From positions 124,001 to 188,000 of the forward strand of contig CAYNVO010000001.1 of assembly GCA_964400675.1 (NCBI GenBank): a DNA stretch of 64,000 bases, written 5' to 3'. The notes below the pieces were generated by a model. That model was not told the origin of the DNA. It did not search any database and saw only the letters and a list, made by a program, of their open reading frames with translations. Shown here piece by piece: positions 33,421 to 42,125 of the stretch. Every line of letters starts with the position of its first letter. Position 1 is the first letter of the stretch. This DNA comes from 9FT-COMBO-48-23 sp964400675 (lineage in GTDB: Bacteria > Chloroflexota > Dehalococcoidia > GIF9 > UBA5629). A program made the translations under genes and the position numbers.

Positions 33421-34188
33421 ATGGATGAAGTAATTATATCTAAGGCGATAGTGGAAAGCTATTTGAAAGACCTGCTCGGGTTTCTGGAGATGGATGTGGC
33501 GGTGGTAGGGGCTGGGCCGTCAGGCATGGTTGCCGGCTACTATCTGGCGAAGAGTGGTGTTAAGGTGGCTATATTTGAAAAGAAACTGAGCGTTGGCGGC
33601 GGCATGTGGGGTGGCGGCATGATGTTTAACCGCATCGTGGTTCAGAGCGAGGGGAAGGAGATTCTGGATGAGCTGGGTATCTCCGCTGAGGAGTATCAAG
33701 ATGGATATTACATAGCTGATGCTGTAGAAGCAGTGTCAACCCTTTGTTCCCGGGCGATAAAGGCCGGGTCTAAGATATTCAATTTGCTCGGCGTTGAGGA
33801 TGTTATGATTCGTGAGGGTGACAGAGTAACTGGCCTGGTATTAAACTGGAGCGCTGTGTCTCTGGCGAACCTGCATGTTGACCCGCTGGCTATAAGAGCT
33901 AAGCTGGTAATAGATGCCACAGGTCATGATGCCGAGGTTTGCCGCATAGTGGCTAGAAAAACTGGAGCCGGGGTAGAAGTTATCGGTGAGAAGTCGATGT
34001 GGGCTGAAGTTGGCGAAAAGGAAATCGTGGCAAACACCAAACAGGTTTGCCCCGGTCTACTGGTTACCGGCATGGCAGCCAACGCTGTCTTCGGTGCGCC
34101 TCGTATGGGACCTATATTTGGCGGCATGATTCTTTCAGGCAGGAAGGTTGCTGAACTGGCTATAAATTTGCTGAAGCGAAATAAATAG
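33421..34188 (+). CDS. thi4: Thi4 family thiazole synthase, sulfide-dependent type
   Basis: Makes the ADP-thiazole precursor of thiamine (or acts as ribose-1,5-bisphosphate isomerase, an old annotation of archaeal members). FAD/NAD-binding GAGPSG at 30-35 and GGGMWGGGMMFNRIVV are diagnostic. Yeast Thi4 gives sulfur from an active-site Cys; here the aligned position is His152 (ANLHVDPLAIRA), as in methanogen enzymes that use free sulfide catalytically. It has 255 residues and lies upstream of sulfide-using homocysteine genes, which fits a sulfide-rich anaerobic habitat. Confidence 0.92.
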   Translation: MDEVIISKAIVESYLKDLLGFLEMDVAVVGAGPSGMVAGYYLAKSGVKVAIFEKKLSVGGGMWGGGMMFNRIVVQSEGKEILDELGISAEEYQDGYYIADAVEAVSTLCSRAIKAGSKIFNLLGVEDVMIREGDRVTGLVLNWSAVSLANLHVDPLAIRAKLVIDATGHDAEVCRIVARKTGAGVEVIGEKSMWAEVGEKEIVANTKQVCPGLLVTGMAANAVFGAPRMGPIFGGMILSGRKVAELAINLLKRNK

Positions 34189-34201
34189 CGGGTCGAATTT
34201 T

Positions 34202-34321
34202 TATGTCATTGCAGGGGCGAGATTGACACTTGGAGTTTATCCTGAGCCAGATCCTTCGGTCGTCCTTCCCATTTGGGAAGGACTCTCTCAGGATGACAGA
34301 GGCGAAGGACTCGCAATGACA
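34202..34321. repeat. Palindromic intergenic repeat, copy 2 (diverged)
   Basis: Outer arms TGTCATTGC and GCAATGACA; inner arms TCCTGAG and CTCAGGA; centre CCTTCCCATTTGGGAAGG is a separate hairpin. Related to, but diverged from, the other copies. Confidence 0.75.
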
Positions 34322-34355
34322 GATTGGATTTCAAGTTTTGAAGAGGTGAGGTGAT

Positions 34356-35561
34356 ATGGCAAAGACAATTGCTGAGATTAACGGAAAAATCAAAAAAGGT
34401 CAGGCGGTGGTAGTTACTGCCGAGGAAATAATTGATATCGCCAGGAAAAAGGGTGTCAGCCAGGCGGCTAAAGAAGTTGACGTGGTGACCACCGGAACAT
34501 TCGGGCCGATGTGCGGCTCAGGCGCTTACTTTAACGTCGGGCATACCAAGCCGAGAATTAAGCTTGGTGGAGGCAAGGTCTATCTGAATGATGTTCCCGC
34601 CTATACAGGGATAGCCGCTGTGGATTTCTTTCTGGGGGCAACGGCTTTACCTGATGATGACCCCAAGAACAGAATCTATCCCGGCGAGTTCAGATACGGC
34701 GGCGGGCATGTAATAGAAGAGCTTGTAGCCGGCAAGGATGTCAGACTGGAGGCTGTTGCTTATGGCACCGATTGCTATCCCAGGAAAAAGCTGGAAACCT
34801 TGATTAATATCAAGGATATAAACGAGGCGGTTTTATTCAATATGAGGAACGCCTATCAAAATTACAATGTGGCGGTGAACCTGTCCGACCGGATTATATA
34901 TACCTACATGGGGGTGCTAAAACCGAAGTTGGGAAATGCCAATTACTCGACTTCCGGTCAGCTTTCCCCGTTGTTCAATGACCCGCATTATAAGACCGTA
35001 GGCATCGGTACCAAGATATTTCTCGGCGGCGGCATCGGCTATGTTGCCTGGCAGGGAACACAGCATAACCCGAATGTTTTGCGGGGCGACAATGGAGTGC
35101 CAAAGAGAGGTGCCGGCACGCTTGCCGTTATCGGCGACCTGAAGCAAATGAAACCCAAATGGCTGGTGGGCACGAGTTTTCTCGGCTATGGCTGCACGAT
35201 GACTGTAGGTATTGGAGTTCCTATACCTGTTCTATCTGAAGAGATGCTCCGCTATACACTGGTGACAGATGCTGAGATTTTTGCCCCCGTGGTCGATTAT
35301 GCCGAAGCTTACCCCCAGAGAAAGCCGGACATTCTGACCGAGGTTAGCTATGCCGAGCTAAAGAGCGGTGAGATTAAAGTTAAGGGTCAGGAAGTCCCCA
35401 CTGCTTCTCTGTCCAGCTATTCGAGAGCGGTGGAGATTGCCGGTATCTTGAAGGAGTGGATAAAGAAGGGCGAGTTCTTGTTGACTGAGCCGGTGACGCC
35501 ATTGCCCGGTGTGGAATCGGGAATAGTCTTCAAGCCGCTTGAGGAACGTCCGCTTCCGTAA
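34356..35561 (+). CDS. DUF39 / HcyBio protein, aspartate-semialdehyde sulfurtransferase
   Basis: Converts L-aspartate semialdehyde and a sulfur donor to homocysteine in methanogens, together with a NIL-ferredoxin protein. The 401-residue protein has TTGTFGPMCGSGAYFNVGH, FFLGATALPDDDP, YGTDCYPRKKLETLI and the long IGTKIFLGGGIGYVAWQGTQ region of the family, with Cys in the PMCGSG and TDCYP motifs as likely sulfur carriers. No CBS domain, unlike M. acetivorans MA1821. The NIL-ferredoxin gene follows after 15 bases. Confidence 0.92.
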   Translation: MAKTIAEINGKIKKGQAVVVTAEEIIDIARKKGVSQAAKEVDVVTTGTFGPMCGSGAYFNVGHTKPRIKLGGGKVYLNDVPAYTGIAAVDFFLGATALPDDDPKNRIYPGEFRYGGGHVIEELVAGKDVRLEAVAYGTDCYPRKKLETLINIKDINEAVLFNMRNAYQNYNVAVNLSDRIIYTYMGVLKPKLGNANYSTSGQLSPLFNDPHYKTVGIGTKIFLGGGIGYVAWQGTQHNPNVLRGDNGVPKRGAGTLAVIGDLKQMKPKWLVGTSFLGYGCTMTVGIGVPIPVLSEEMLRYTLVTDAEIFAPVVDYAEAYPQRKPDILTEVSYAELKSGEIKVKGQEVPTASLSSYSRAVEIAGILKEWIKKGEFLLTEPVTPLPGVESGIVFKPLEERPLP

Positions 35562-35576
35562 AAAAGGAGGGAGAAG

Positions 35577-35990
35577 ATGGCTACTGTTTCGAAAAGATTG
35601 GTTTTGCACTTTCCTAAGCGTTTAACAAACGAGCCTATAGTTTACAAACTGGTGAAAGATTTTGACCTTGAGTTTAATATCCTAAAGGCTTCAGTTACCC
35701 CCGGGGAGGAGGGGCTTCTGGTCATGGAATTAACCGGAGAGCAGAGGGGCTATGATAAGGGGGTGAAATACCTTACTGAGACCGGGGTGAAGATTCAATC
35801 CCTGAGCCAGGATGTGGTCTGGAATGAATCGAGATGTACTCATTGTGGTGCCTGCATTACTCTGTGTCCTACCGGGGCATTTTCTGTCGACCCGAAGACT
35901 CGAAAGGTAATTTTCGACAATAGCAAATGCGTTGTCTGCGAGATGTGCATCAAAGCCTGTCCGCCTCGAGCCATGGAGCTGTATTTTTAG
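35577..35990 (+). CDS. NIL domain plus 2[4Fe-4S] ferredoxin
   Basis: A 137-residue fusion: an N-terminal NIL domain (LVLHFPKRLTNEPIVYKLVK, then LNILK-type strands) and two CxxCxxCxxxCP motifs (CTHCGACITLCPTGAF and CVVCEMCIKACPPRAM) for two 4Fe-4S clusters. This is the partner of DUF39 in sulfide-based homocysteine synthesis (MA1822 type), supplying electrons or handling sulfur. Ribosome binding site AAAGGAGGGAG is strong. It is co-transcribed with the DUF39 gene. Confidence 0.93.
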   Translation: MATVSKRLVLHFPKRLTNEPIVYKLVKDFDLEFNILKASVTPGEEGLLVMELTGEQRGYDKGVKYLTETGVKIQSLSQDVVWNESRCTHCGACITLCPTGAFSVDPKTRKVIFDNSKCVVCEMCIKACPPRAMELYF

Positions 35991-36030
35991 GGATTTACAT
36001 CTATTAGGCTGGCCACATGGCAAATTAGGC

Positions 36031-36190
36031 TGCCATTCTGAGCGTAGCGAAGAATCTATAGCATTGTTCAAAGCAGACCTGGAGAGGAGTTTAAGTCCCA
36101 CTACCTTTAGCGGGTTATACAGTGTGAGATTCTTCGGTCGCTCCGCTCCCTCAGAATGGCAAAGGGGTGATTGGCTCCCTCAGAATGACA
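36031..36190. repeat. Palindromic intergenic repeat, copy 3
   Basis: Left TGCCATTCTGAGCGTAGCGA, right TCGCTCCGCTCCCTCAGAATGG followed by a second half unit (CCCTCAGAATGACA). Translated, it gives the peptide HSERSEES, which would be wrongly added to the next protein by an upstream start. Confidence 0.85.
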
Positions 36191-36213
36191 AAGGGCGAGA
36201 ATGGTGTTCTAAC

Positions 36214-36936
36214 ATGTACCAGCCGAGGACTTATCGTTGCTGGATTAAAGACGACGATTTAGTTTCCTTCGATGTTGCCGTTAAGGAGACCGACCTCTAT
36301 ATTCGAGCGGCAGGCAAGCTCGAAGCCGAAGCCATAGAAGCGGTCATAAGACACCGCACGCCGCTTGAAGAGTATATCAAAAATCACCCGCTTTTCCTCC
36401 ATAGTTTGGAGCCTTGTTCTGTTGAGGAGGATGCTCCGGCTATTGTCAGAGATATGGCACAGGCTGCCCGGATAGCCGGCGTTGGTCCGATGGCAGCCGT
36501 GGCTGGAGCTATTGCTGAGGCTGTGGGCAAAGACCTGCTTGCCCATACGCCGGAGGTAATCGTCGAAAATGGCGGTGATATTTTTATCAGGGTTTTGCGA
36601 CCCAGGCTGATTGGTGTTTATGCCGGTGAATCGCTCTTTACGGGCAAAATTGCCCTGGAGATAAATCCCGAGGAAACACCTCTGGGTGTCTGCACTTCTT
36701 CGGGAACTGTGGGACATTCGCTCAGCCTTGGCGCTGCTGATGCTGTGATTGCATTTTCACGTTCTACGGCGCTGGCTGATGCTGCGGCTACGGCAATCGG
36801 TAATAGAGTGGGTGATGCCGAGGATATCGATGTGGCCGTTGAGCAGGCTCAGGATATCAATGGACTGGCTGGCATACTCGTAATAAAAGGCGATAGGATG
36901 GGCATGTGGGGCAGCGTGAAGCTGGTGTCTCTATGA
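36214..36936 (+). CDS. UPF0280 / ApbE-like family protein
   Basis: A 240-residue protein related to FAD-transferase-like ApbE folds (COG2122). Motifs: VGPMAAVAGAIAEAVGKDLL, EVIVENGGDIFIRV, GVCTSSGTVGHSLSLGAADAV. In Methanosarcina a COG2122 protein works with DUF39 and NIL-ferredoxin in homocysteine synthesis, and here it is directly downstream of both. I use the ATG at 36214 because any earlier start would translate the palindromic repeat. Ribosome binding site is weak. Confidence 0.88.
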   Translation: MYQPRTYRCWIKDDDLVSFDVAVKETDLYIRAAGKLEAEAIEAVIRHRTPLEEYIKNHPLFLHSLEPCSVEEDAPAIVRDMAQAARIAGVGPMAAVAGAIAEAVGKDLLAHTPEVIVENGGDIFIRVLRPRLIGVYAGESLFTGKIALEINPEETPLGVCTSSGTVGHSLSLGAADAVIAFSRSTALADAAATAIGNRVGDAEDIDVAVEQAQDINGLAGILVIKGDRMGMWGSVKLVSL

Positions 36937-36962
36937 GTGGGTACAACAGCATGTGAAGCTGT

Positions 36963-37679
36963 TTAGAATCCACCGCCGCAGCAAGCCACTGTAAACACAA
37001 CGGATGCCTCAGCCTTATCACCTCTACCATCAGTTACCAAGACAGTGACCGTGCAGTCGCCGGGAACACCGGGTGAAGTCCATCCAACCGTGCTTCCCTC
37101 TCCGTTAATTTTGCCACACGTGGCTCTCCACAGATAATTTAGCTGGTCGCCATCCGGGTCCTCGGCTCTGCAATGAACGGTTATTGTTCTCCATTCCCTG
37201 ACTCGATTCTGTTCGGTCACCGGGGTTCCGTCTCTTGTTAGACCGATAATGACCGGAGGCTGGTTGGGCTTGTCTATAACAGTTATGGTCGTATACTTGC
37301 TGGTAGTACCACCCTTGTCATCTGTTACCGTGACCTCAACGTTGTAGTTGCCGGCAGTATCAGGCGTGACCCAGGTGATACTGCTGCCCTCTCCTTTGAT
37401 AGTTCCGCTATCAGCCGACCACTGATATGCCAGGCCGTCGCCATCGGCGTCGCTGGCTTCACAGGTTATCTGGGTTTCCGATAGAGTGGGAACCTCCTGT
37501 TCCGCTGTCAGGGAACTAATGATGGGTGGTTCGTTTGGTGGTGGAGCTGGCGGAATCGGTGGAGCTGGTGGTAGAGTTGGTAAACAGGCGCTGTTTAATA
37601 GCAGCGCAGGGGTAAGCAACAAAATGATTAACCCGGACATATATTTTGCTGGCGATGTGTTCCATCTAATGTATATCAT
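36963..37679 (-). CDS. PKD-type lipoprotein
   Basis: A 238-residue exported protein. The lipobox is LLNSAC (Cys32), then a Pro-rich linker and two PKD/Ig-like domains, each with the pattern ASDADGDGLAYQWSADSG ... GNYNVEVTVTDDKGG and AEDPDGDQLNYLWRATCG ... GDCTVTVLVTDGRGD. Such domains are adhesion or spacer modules on the cell surface. It ends in CCGGGF. It begins two bases after the MauE-like gene stop, so the pair is an operon; a shared surface or redox role is possible. Confidence 0.88.
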   Translation of the reverse strand: MIYIRWNTSPAKYMSGLIILLLTPALLLNSACLPTLPPAPPIPPAPPPNEPPIISSLTAEQEVPTLSETQITCEASDADGDGLAYQWSADSGTIKGEGSSITWVTPDTAGNYNVEVTVTDDKGGTTSKYTTITVIDKPNQPPVIIGLTRDGTPVTEQNRVREWRTITVHCRAEDPDGDQLNYLWRATCGKINGEGSTVGWTSPGVPGDCTVTVLVTDGRGDKAEASVVFTVACCGGGF

Positions 37680-37681
37680 AT

Positions 37682-38242
37682 TTATTCCTTTTTGTCTTTA
37701 TCCCCGGCTCCTTGTCCCAGTTTATTCAACCATGGCGGCGAAGACAGAAAGCCGCCGGGGTGCACAAATATTATAGTCATTGCCAGGGCAAAAAGCACAA
37801 TATCGATAGCGAGAGATTGTACATGTGTGAGCGTGCCGAACATCTCTTCCCATATACCGAAGCATGCGCAGGAAGCGAATTTCATCCAACCATGGCTAAT
37901 ATACCATGAGTTATTGGCTATAAAGGCTATAATAAGCGGAAGTGATATAGCTGCCATGAGGCGAGGCCAGATGCTCAAAAGGAGAAGCATGCCCAGTGAT
38001 AGTTCTACATAGGGGATAATATAGGGGAACAAGATATCACCAAAAAAGAGTGCCACTTTAGGTGTTAGCCAGGCATTCGGCAGAATGGCACCGATGAACT
38101 GCATGGTCTGGCCGGGCATCTCACCGAAACCGAACACCTTACCGCTACCTGCTATGAGCAGAGTAAGCCCCAGCAGTACGCCGGCTACCAGGCTTACCAT
38201 TGACCTCACCCTATGGTGGCTTGCTTCAGTAGTATTTGACAT
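37682..38242 (-). CDS. DoxX/MauE-like membrane protein
   Basis: A 186-residue protein with four to five transmembrane segments (VAGVLLGLTLLIAGSGKVFG, YVELSLGMLLLL, AISLPLIIAFIAN, IDIVLFALAMTIIF). The CACFGIW motif after HGWMKFAS matches the SCGCFG of MauE/DoxX-like proteins, where the Cys pair handles disulfide or quinone redox. Substrate unknown. Upstream partner of the PKD lipoprotein gene. Confidence 0.82.
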   Translation of the reverse strand: MSNTTEASHHRVRSMVSLVAGVLLGLTLLIAGSGKVFGFGEMPGQTMQFIGAILPNAWLTPKVALFFGDILFPYIIPYVELSLGMLLLLSIWPRLMAAISLPLIIAFIANNSWYISHGWMKFASCACFGIWEEMFGTLTHVQSLAIDIVLFALAMTIIFVHPGGFLSSPPWLNKLGQGAGDKDKKE

Positions 38243-38466
38243 AACATCGGTCCCCAGCTAGTTGTGCTGGACTTGACTAGTTCACTATTATAAATTACAC
38301 TAGCTATTGTATGCAAAAACCTGGCTGGTGCCGTTTCCTAGCTCGGCTTCCTCTTATAGTGGGGAGACCAGCTTGCCGGGGTATTCTTTGCGGCAACTTA
38401 TATAGAGGTCTTGAGCCGTTAGAGACAGCAACAGAGACAGGGCATAACTTTCATAAGGAGGCATAG

Positions 38467-38760
38467 ATGGCTCTAGCGGACAAGACTTTGACTTGTAAAG
38501 ACTGCGGTAGTAGCTTTACTTTTACCGTAGGCGAGCAAGAGTTTTACAAGTCACGAGGGCTACAGAATGAGCCTGGTCGGTGCCCAGAGTGCCGAGCAGC
38601 TAAAAGACAGAGTCGCTACCGGGGCTATGGTCAGCCCAGGGTTATGCATCAAGCAACATGTGCCAAATGTGGCGCTGATTGCGAGGTGCCTTTTGAGCCC
38701 AAAGATGACCGTCCCATTTATTGTAGCGCTTGCTACGCGGAAATGAAACAAAGTAGCTAA
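38467..38760 (+). CDS. Zinc-ribbon mini-protein 3 (double ribbon)
   Basis: A 97-residue relative of the proteins at 22291 and 23653. The first ribbon has Cys10, Cys13, Cys39, Cys42 and the same GEQEFYKSRGLQNEPGRC; a second ribbon at the C-terminus has Cys65, Cys68, Cys86 and Cys89 (CAKCGAD, CSACYA). Its leader shares no clear sequence with the other two, so only the protein family is common. AAGGAGG precedes the ATG and a strong terminator follows. Confidence 0.88.
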   Translation: MALADKTLTCKDCGSSFTFTVGEQEFYKSRGLQNEPGRCPECRAAKRQSRYRGYGQPRVMHQATCAKCGADCEVPFEPKDDRPIYCSACYAEMKQSS

Positions 38761-38771
38761 AATAGCCCGAT

Positions 38772-38812
38772 ACCCCTCTCAACAGTCTCCCCGCTGAGAG
38801 GGGTGTTTTTTT
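38772..38812 (+). terminator. Rho-independent terminator after zinc-ribbon gene 3
   Basis: ACCCCTCTCA and TGAGAGGGGT form a perfect 10-bp stem with a 13-base loop, followed by GTTTTTTT. Confidence 0.9.
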
Positions 38813-38847
38813 AATAGGCTGGTTTACCCGTAAGCTGTTCTGAAAAA

Positions 38848-39141
38848 ATGAATGCTGGTATTTGCAGGATAAAACTTCACCTTTCGGATAGTCAATCGCT
38901 CAAGGATAAAAGACGAGTAGTGAAATCTATTACCTCTAGGCTTCGGAGTCAGTATAATATCTCTGTAGCAGAGGTAGATGACCAGGATTTGTGGCAGCTG
39001 GTGACCCTGGGAATAGCTTGTGTTAGCAACCATAACCAGCATGTTGAGGAGATTTTATCCAAGGTGATGAATTTCATAGTCAATAATTACCCCGAGCTGG
39101 AAATTATAGACCACCAGAAAGAGATTTTTTCCGGTCCATAG
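38848..39141 (+). CDS. DUF503 family protein (YlxP-like)
   Basis: A 97-residue protein with GICRIKLHLSDSQSLKDKRRVV, SITSRLRSQYNISVAEVDDQDLWQ and LGIACVSNHNQHVEEILSKV, the DUF503 pattern. Relatives sit near rbfA and infB in many bacteria and are thought to act in ribosome or translation biology. No ribosome binding site is visible before the ATG. The helicase gene begins 24 bases later. Confidence 0.88.
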   Translation: MNAGICRIKLHLSDSQSLKDKRRVVKSITSRLRSQYNISVAEVDDQDLWQLVTLGIACVSNHNQHVEEILSKVMNFIVNNYPELEIIDHQKEIFSGP

Positions 39142-39165
39142 CCTGTAGCCGTTTAAACGATTTCA

Positions 39166-41448
39166 ATGTATGTTGAAGCTTTCCTGCACCACCTCTTGAC
39201 TTCACCTGATTATAAGCAGCAGATTGCTCACACCCAGTTTATTCCGTCGCATAATGCCACTTTTGGAGAAATAGATAAGCCTCTCCATTCTGCTCTGCAA
39301 GCATGTCTAGAGTCTTCAGGTATATCGTCTTTGTATACTCATCAAGCCGGGGCTATTAACGCAGCTCGTCTTGGCAAGAATGTAATGGTGGCTACAGCCA
39401 GCGCCAGCGGCAAGACACTGTGCTATAACCTGGCGGTCATGGAGGCTATACTAAAAGACTCAAGCAGTCGGGCTTTGTATCTTTTCCCGACCAAGGCTCT
39501 GGCACAAGACCAGCTGCGAAGCTTGAACGAGCTAGCTTGCCCTGAGCTTATTTCTTCCGGGAGCTGCGCTACGTTTGATGGTGATACGCCGCAATCTGAG
39601 CGGGCTGAGATAAAAAAGAAAGCCCGGGTCGTGCTCACCAATCCCGACATGCTTCATTTGGGCATTTTGCCTAATCATAAATCATGGTCGAGGTTATTTC
39701 GTAACTTGAAATATGTTGTAGTGGATGAAGCTCATGTCTATCGTGGAATTTTCGGTTCTCATGTAGCCAATGTTTTGCGTCGTCTGCGTCGCCTTTGCGC
39801 CTATTATGGCTCCAGGCCACAGTTTATTTGTTGTTCGGCGACTATCGCCAACCCTGAAGAGCATGCTGAAAAGCTCGTTGGGCTACCTTTCGAGGTAATC
39901 ACTGATGATGGTTCGCCTCACGGTGGCAAGTCCTTTGTCTTCTGGAATCCGCCGTTTATTAATGAGAAGGGGACGGGCAGGCGCAGCTCCAATAGCGAAG
40001 CTACCTTTCTTTTCACTGAACTAGTTCGAAATGGCATTCGTAGCCTGGTTTTTACCCGAACCCGAAAGCTGACCGAACTCATTTACATTTATACTCGGGA
40101 GCAACTGGGTTCTTCTCTTGGTCAGCTAATCAAGCCTTATCGGGCGGGTTATCTTCCCGAAGACAGGAGACAGATTGAGCGGGAGTTGTTCGATGGTCAT
40201 CTACTGGGTGTTGTGGCTACCACTGCCTTGGAACTGGGGGTTGATATCGGTGACCTGGAAGCTACCGTGCTTGTCGGTTACCCGGGAAGTATTGCCAGCA
40301 CCTGGCAGCAGGCAGGTCGTAGCGGCAGAGGTGCTGGACAATCTTTGAGCTTTCTTATTGCTCAGGACAATCCGCTCGACCAGTATTTTATGCACCACCC
40401 GGATTACTTCTTCGGCAAAAACTTTGAGAATGCATTGATAAACCCGGAAAACCTTAATATTCTCAAGCCCCATCTTCTTTGCGGCGCCTGGGAGCAGCCC
40501 CTTACCGATGTTGATGGCGCGCTATTTGGTGCTGCCTTCGATTTAGCGCTCTCTGAACTGGAAGCGGAGGGCAAGGTTAGAAGAAGCGGTGGGCGGCGGT
40601 ATCTTTCTCCCAGAATATCGCATCCAGCCCAGGAGATTAATATCAGGTCTGCCTCCGGTAAGAATTACGCTGTTATCGATGCCTCTCGAGGCTACGAGTT
40701 AATAGAGACAGTAGAAGCCAGCGTTGCCTTTTTCCAGATACATCCCGGAGCTATTTATCTTCATCAAGGAGATTCTTATTTGGTGAAGGAGATGGACCGT
40801 GAGAATCACGTGGCTATAGTGGTACCGACCGATGTCACTTATTACACGCAGACCAAGGAAATAACTGACATCAAGATTTTAAGAACTGAGCAGGAGAGAC
40901 AATGCTCGGGCGTAAAAGTCTGCTTTGGTGAAGTTGATGTAACCAATACAGTGGTCGGTTTCAAGAAGAAAATGCAGTTCACGGAAGAGGTCATTGGTGA
41001 GGAGTCTCTTGACCTGCCGCCACTGCGTTTTGTCACACAGGCTTTGTGGTTTGAATTGCCCGAGGCAGCCATTGAGCGAGTAGCTGGAGCCGGGTTTGAT
41101 TTTGCTGGCGGCTTGCATGCTGTTGAGCATGCGGCTATTGCCATGTTGCCTCTGTTTGCCCTGTGTGACCGCAATGATATCGGTGGTGTCTCTACTCCCT
41201 TCCATCCTGATACGGGGAAGGCACAAATCTTTATCTATGATGCTTATCCCGGAGGCATTGGTATTACGGCAAAGGGCTTTGAGATGATAAATGAACTATG
41301 GTCAGCTACGTTGCAGGCGATTGAGGAATGTCCCTGCCAGGATGGCTGTCCTAGCTGTATCCAATCGCCCAAGTGCGGCAACAACAACGAGCCACTGGAT
41401 AAGCAAGCAGCTCTGGCGTTGCTGCAGGGACTGCTGGGCATCAAGTGA
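39166..41448 (+). CDS. DEAD/DEAH-box helicase, MrfA/YprA type
   Basis: A 760-residue superfamily 2 helicase. Motif I ASASGKT (78-84), motif II VVDEAHVY, motif III CSATIANP, then the C-terminal RecA domain (VATTALELGVDIGDLEATVLVGYPGS, QQAGRSGRG). The end carries a Cys cluster, ECPCQDGCPSCIQSPKCGN, which in B. subtilis MrfA binds zinc and is needed for repair of mitomycin crosslinks. So a role in DNA repair is likely. The protein is compact relative to MrfA. Confidence 0.9.
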   Translation: MYVEAFLHHLLTSPDYKQQIAHTQFIPSHNATFGEIDKPLHSALQACLESSGISSLYTHQAGAINAARLGKNVMVATASASGKTLCYNLAVMEAILKDSSSRALYLFPTKALAQDQLRSLNELACPELISSGSCATFDGDTPQSERAEIKKKARVVLTNPDMLHLGILPNHKSWSRLFRNLKYVVVDEAHVYRGIFGSHVANVLRRLRRLCAYYGSRPQFICCSATIANPEEHAEKLVGLPFEVITDDGSPHGGKSFVFWNPPFINEKGTGRRSSNSEATFLFTELVRNGIRSLVFTRTRKLTELIYIYTREQLGSSLGQLIKPYRAGYLPEDRRQIERELFDGHLLGVVATTALELGVDIGDLEATVLVGYPGSIASTWQQAGRSGRGAGQSLSFLIAQDNPLDQYFMHHPDYFFGKNFENALINPENLNILKPHLLCGAWEQPLTDVDGALFGAAFDLALSELEAEGKVRRSGGRRYLSPRISHPAQEINIRSASGKNYAVIDASRGYELIETVEASVAFFQIHPGAIYLHQGDSYLVKEMDRENHVAIVVPTDVTYYTQTKEITDIKILRTEQERQCSGVKVCFGEVDVTNTVVGFKKKMQFTEEVIGEESLDLPPLRFVTQALWFELPEAAIERVAGAGFDFAGGLHAVEHAAIAMLPLFALCDRNDIGGVSTPFHPDTGKAQIFIYDAYPGGIGITAKGFEMINELWSATLQAIEECPCQDGCPSCIQSPKCGNNNEPLDKQAALALLQGLLGIK

Positions 41449-41464
41449 CCTATTGATATTCTGC

Positions 41465-41584
41465 TGTCATTCTGAGCGAAGCGAAGAATCCCTACATTTG
41501 AAATTCTTCGGTCACTTCGCTCGCTCAGAATGACAAGAGAAGCTACTGAGATTGCCACGTCGCTGGCGCTCCTCGCAATGACAG
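41465..41584. repeat. Palindromic intergenic repeat, copy 4
   Basis: The clearest member: TGTCATTCTGAGCGAAGCGA then AGAAT, facing ATTCTTCG and CGCTCAGAATGACA (41465-41534), followed by a CTCGCAATGACA end unit. Confidence 0.9.
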
Positions 41585-41635
41585 GGAAAGAAGGCGAAGA
41601 TTGTTTTGTTGGGGTGCTCCTCGAAACGACAGATA

Positions 41636-41668
41636 TATTGCTAATGCAACAATGTTGCATTAGCAATA
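41636..41668. promoter_or_regulatory. 33-bp perfect palindrome, probable operator of the zinc operon
   Basis: The arms ATTGCTAATGCAACA and TGTTGCATTAGCAAT (41637-41651 and 41653-41667) are exact inverted copies around one A, with one more T-A pair outside. It lies immediately upstream of TATTATAAA (-10 region 41673-41681) and 23 bases before the Fur-family start codon, so it would cover the promoter. Likely bound by the regulator it precedes. Confidence 0.78.
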
Positions 41669-41690
41669 GTGATATTATAAAATTGAGCCT

Positions 41691-42125
41691 ATGCTTCAGA
41701 TTTATGATGAACTCAAGGTCTTACGCAGCAGGGGCTACAAGGTCACTGAGCCTCGAAAGCGTGTGCTCAGGGTTTTAGCAGAGGCACAGAGGCCTGTATC
41801 GCCTTATGACATACAAGAGATTCTAGAGGGAAATGGTAAGCACATACACCATGTCACCATTTACCGCATTCTCGATTTGTTTTGTTCGCTTAATCTGGCT
41901 CACAGGGTGTCGTCGCTAGGTGGCTTTGTGCGGTGTACGCTAGGTGCAAAAGCAGGCTGCCATCGCTTTTTGATGTGCCGGGAGTGCGGTGCTTTCCAGG
42001 AGTTTGCCGACGAGGCACTGTGTGATGAGGAAAAAGAAATTGCCCGGGACCTAGGTTTCTATACTGAACAGCATTTAGCTGAATCGGTTGGTCTATGTTA
42101 CGACTGCAAGAAGGACAAACAATGA
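41691..42125 (+). CDS. zur: Fur family regulator, probably Zur
   Basis: A 144-residue metal-dependent repressor: winged helix (VTEPRKRVLRVLAEAQRPVSPYDIQEIL, VTIYRILDLF), then the dimer domain with metal ligands CHRFLMCRECGAFQEF and the final CYDCKKD, giving two CxxC pairs for structural zinc. Coupling by ATGA overlap to znuA, and the operon content, point to Zur rather than Fur. With its -10 box ending at 41681, the mRNA would start within a few bases of the ATG, and there is no ribosome binding site, so translation may be leaderless. Confidence 0.88.
   Translation: MLQIYDELKVLRSRGYKVTEPRKRVLRVLAEAQRPVSPYDIQEILEGNGKHIHHVTIYRILDLFCSLNLAHRVSSLGGFVRCTLGAKAGCHRFLMCRECGAFQEFADEALCDEEKEIARDLGFYTEQHLAESVGLCYDCKKDKQ

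Noticed and set aside
35932..36213. 94-residue N-terminal extension of the UPF0280 protein
   Set aside because: It translates the palindromic repeat (HSERSEES) and overlaps the ferredoxin gene; the ATG at 36214 fits the family.
41530..41778. 82-codon frame across the palindrome and Zur start
   Set aside because: Runs through the intergenic repeat and operator; it is a shadow of those elements.
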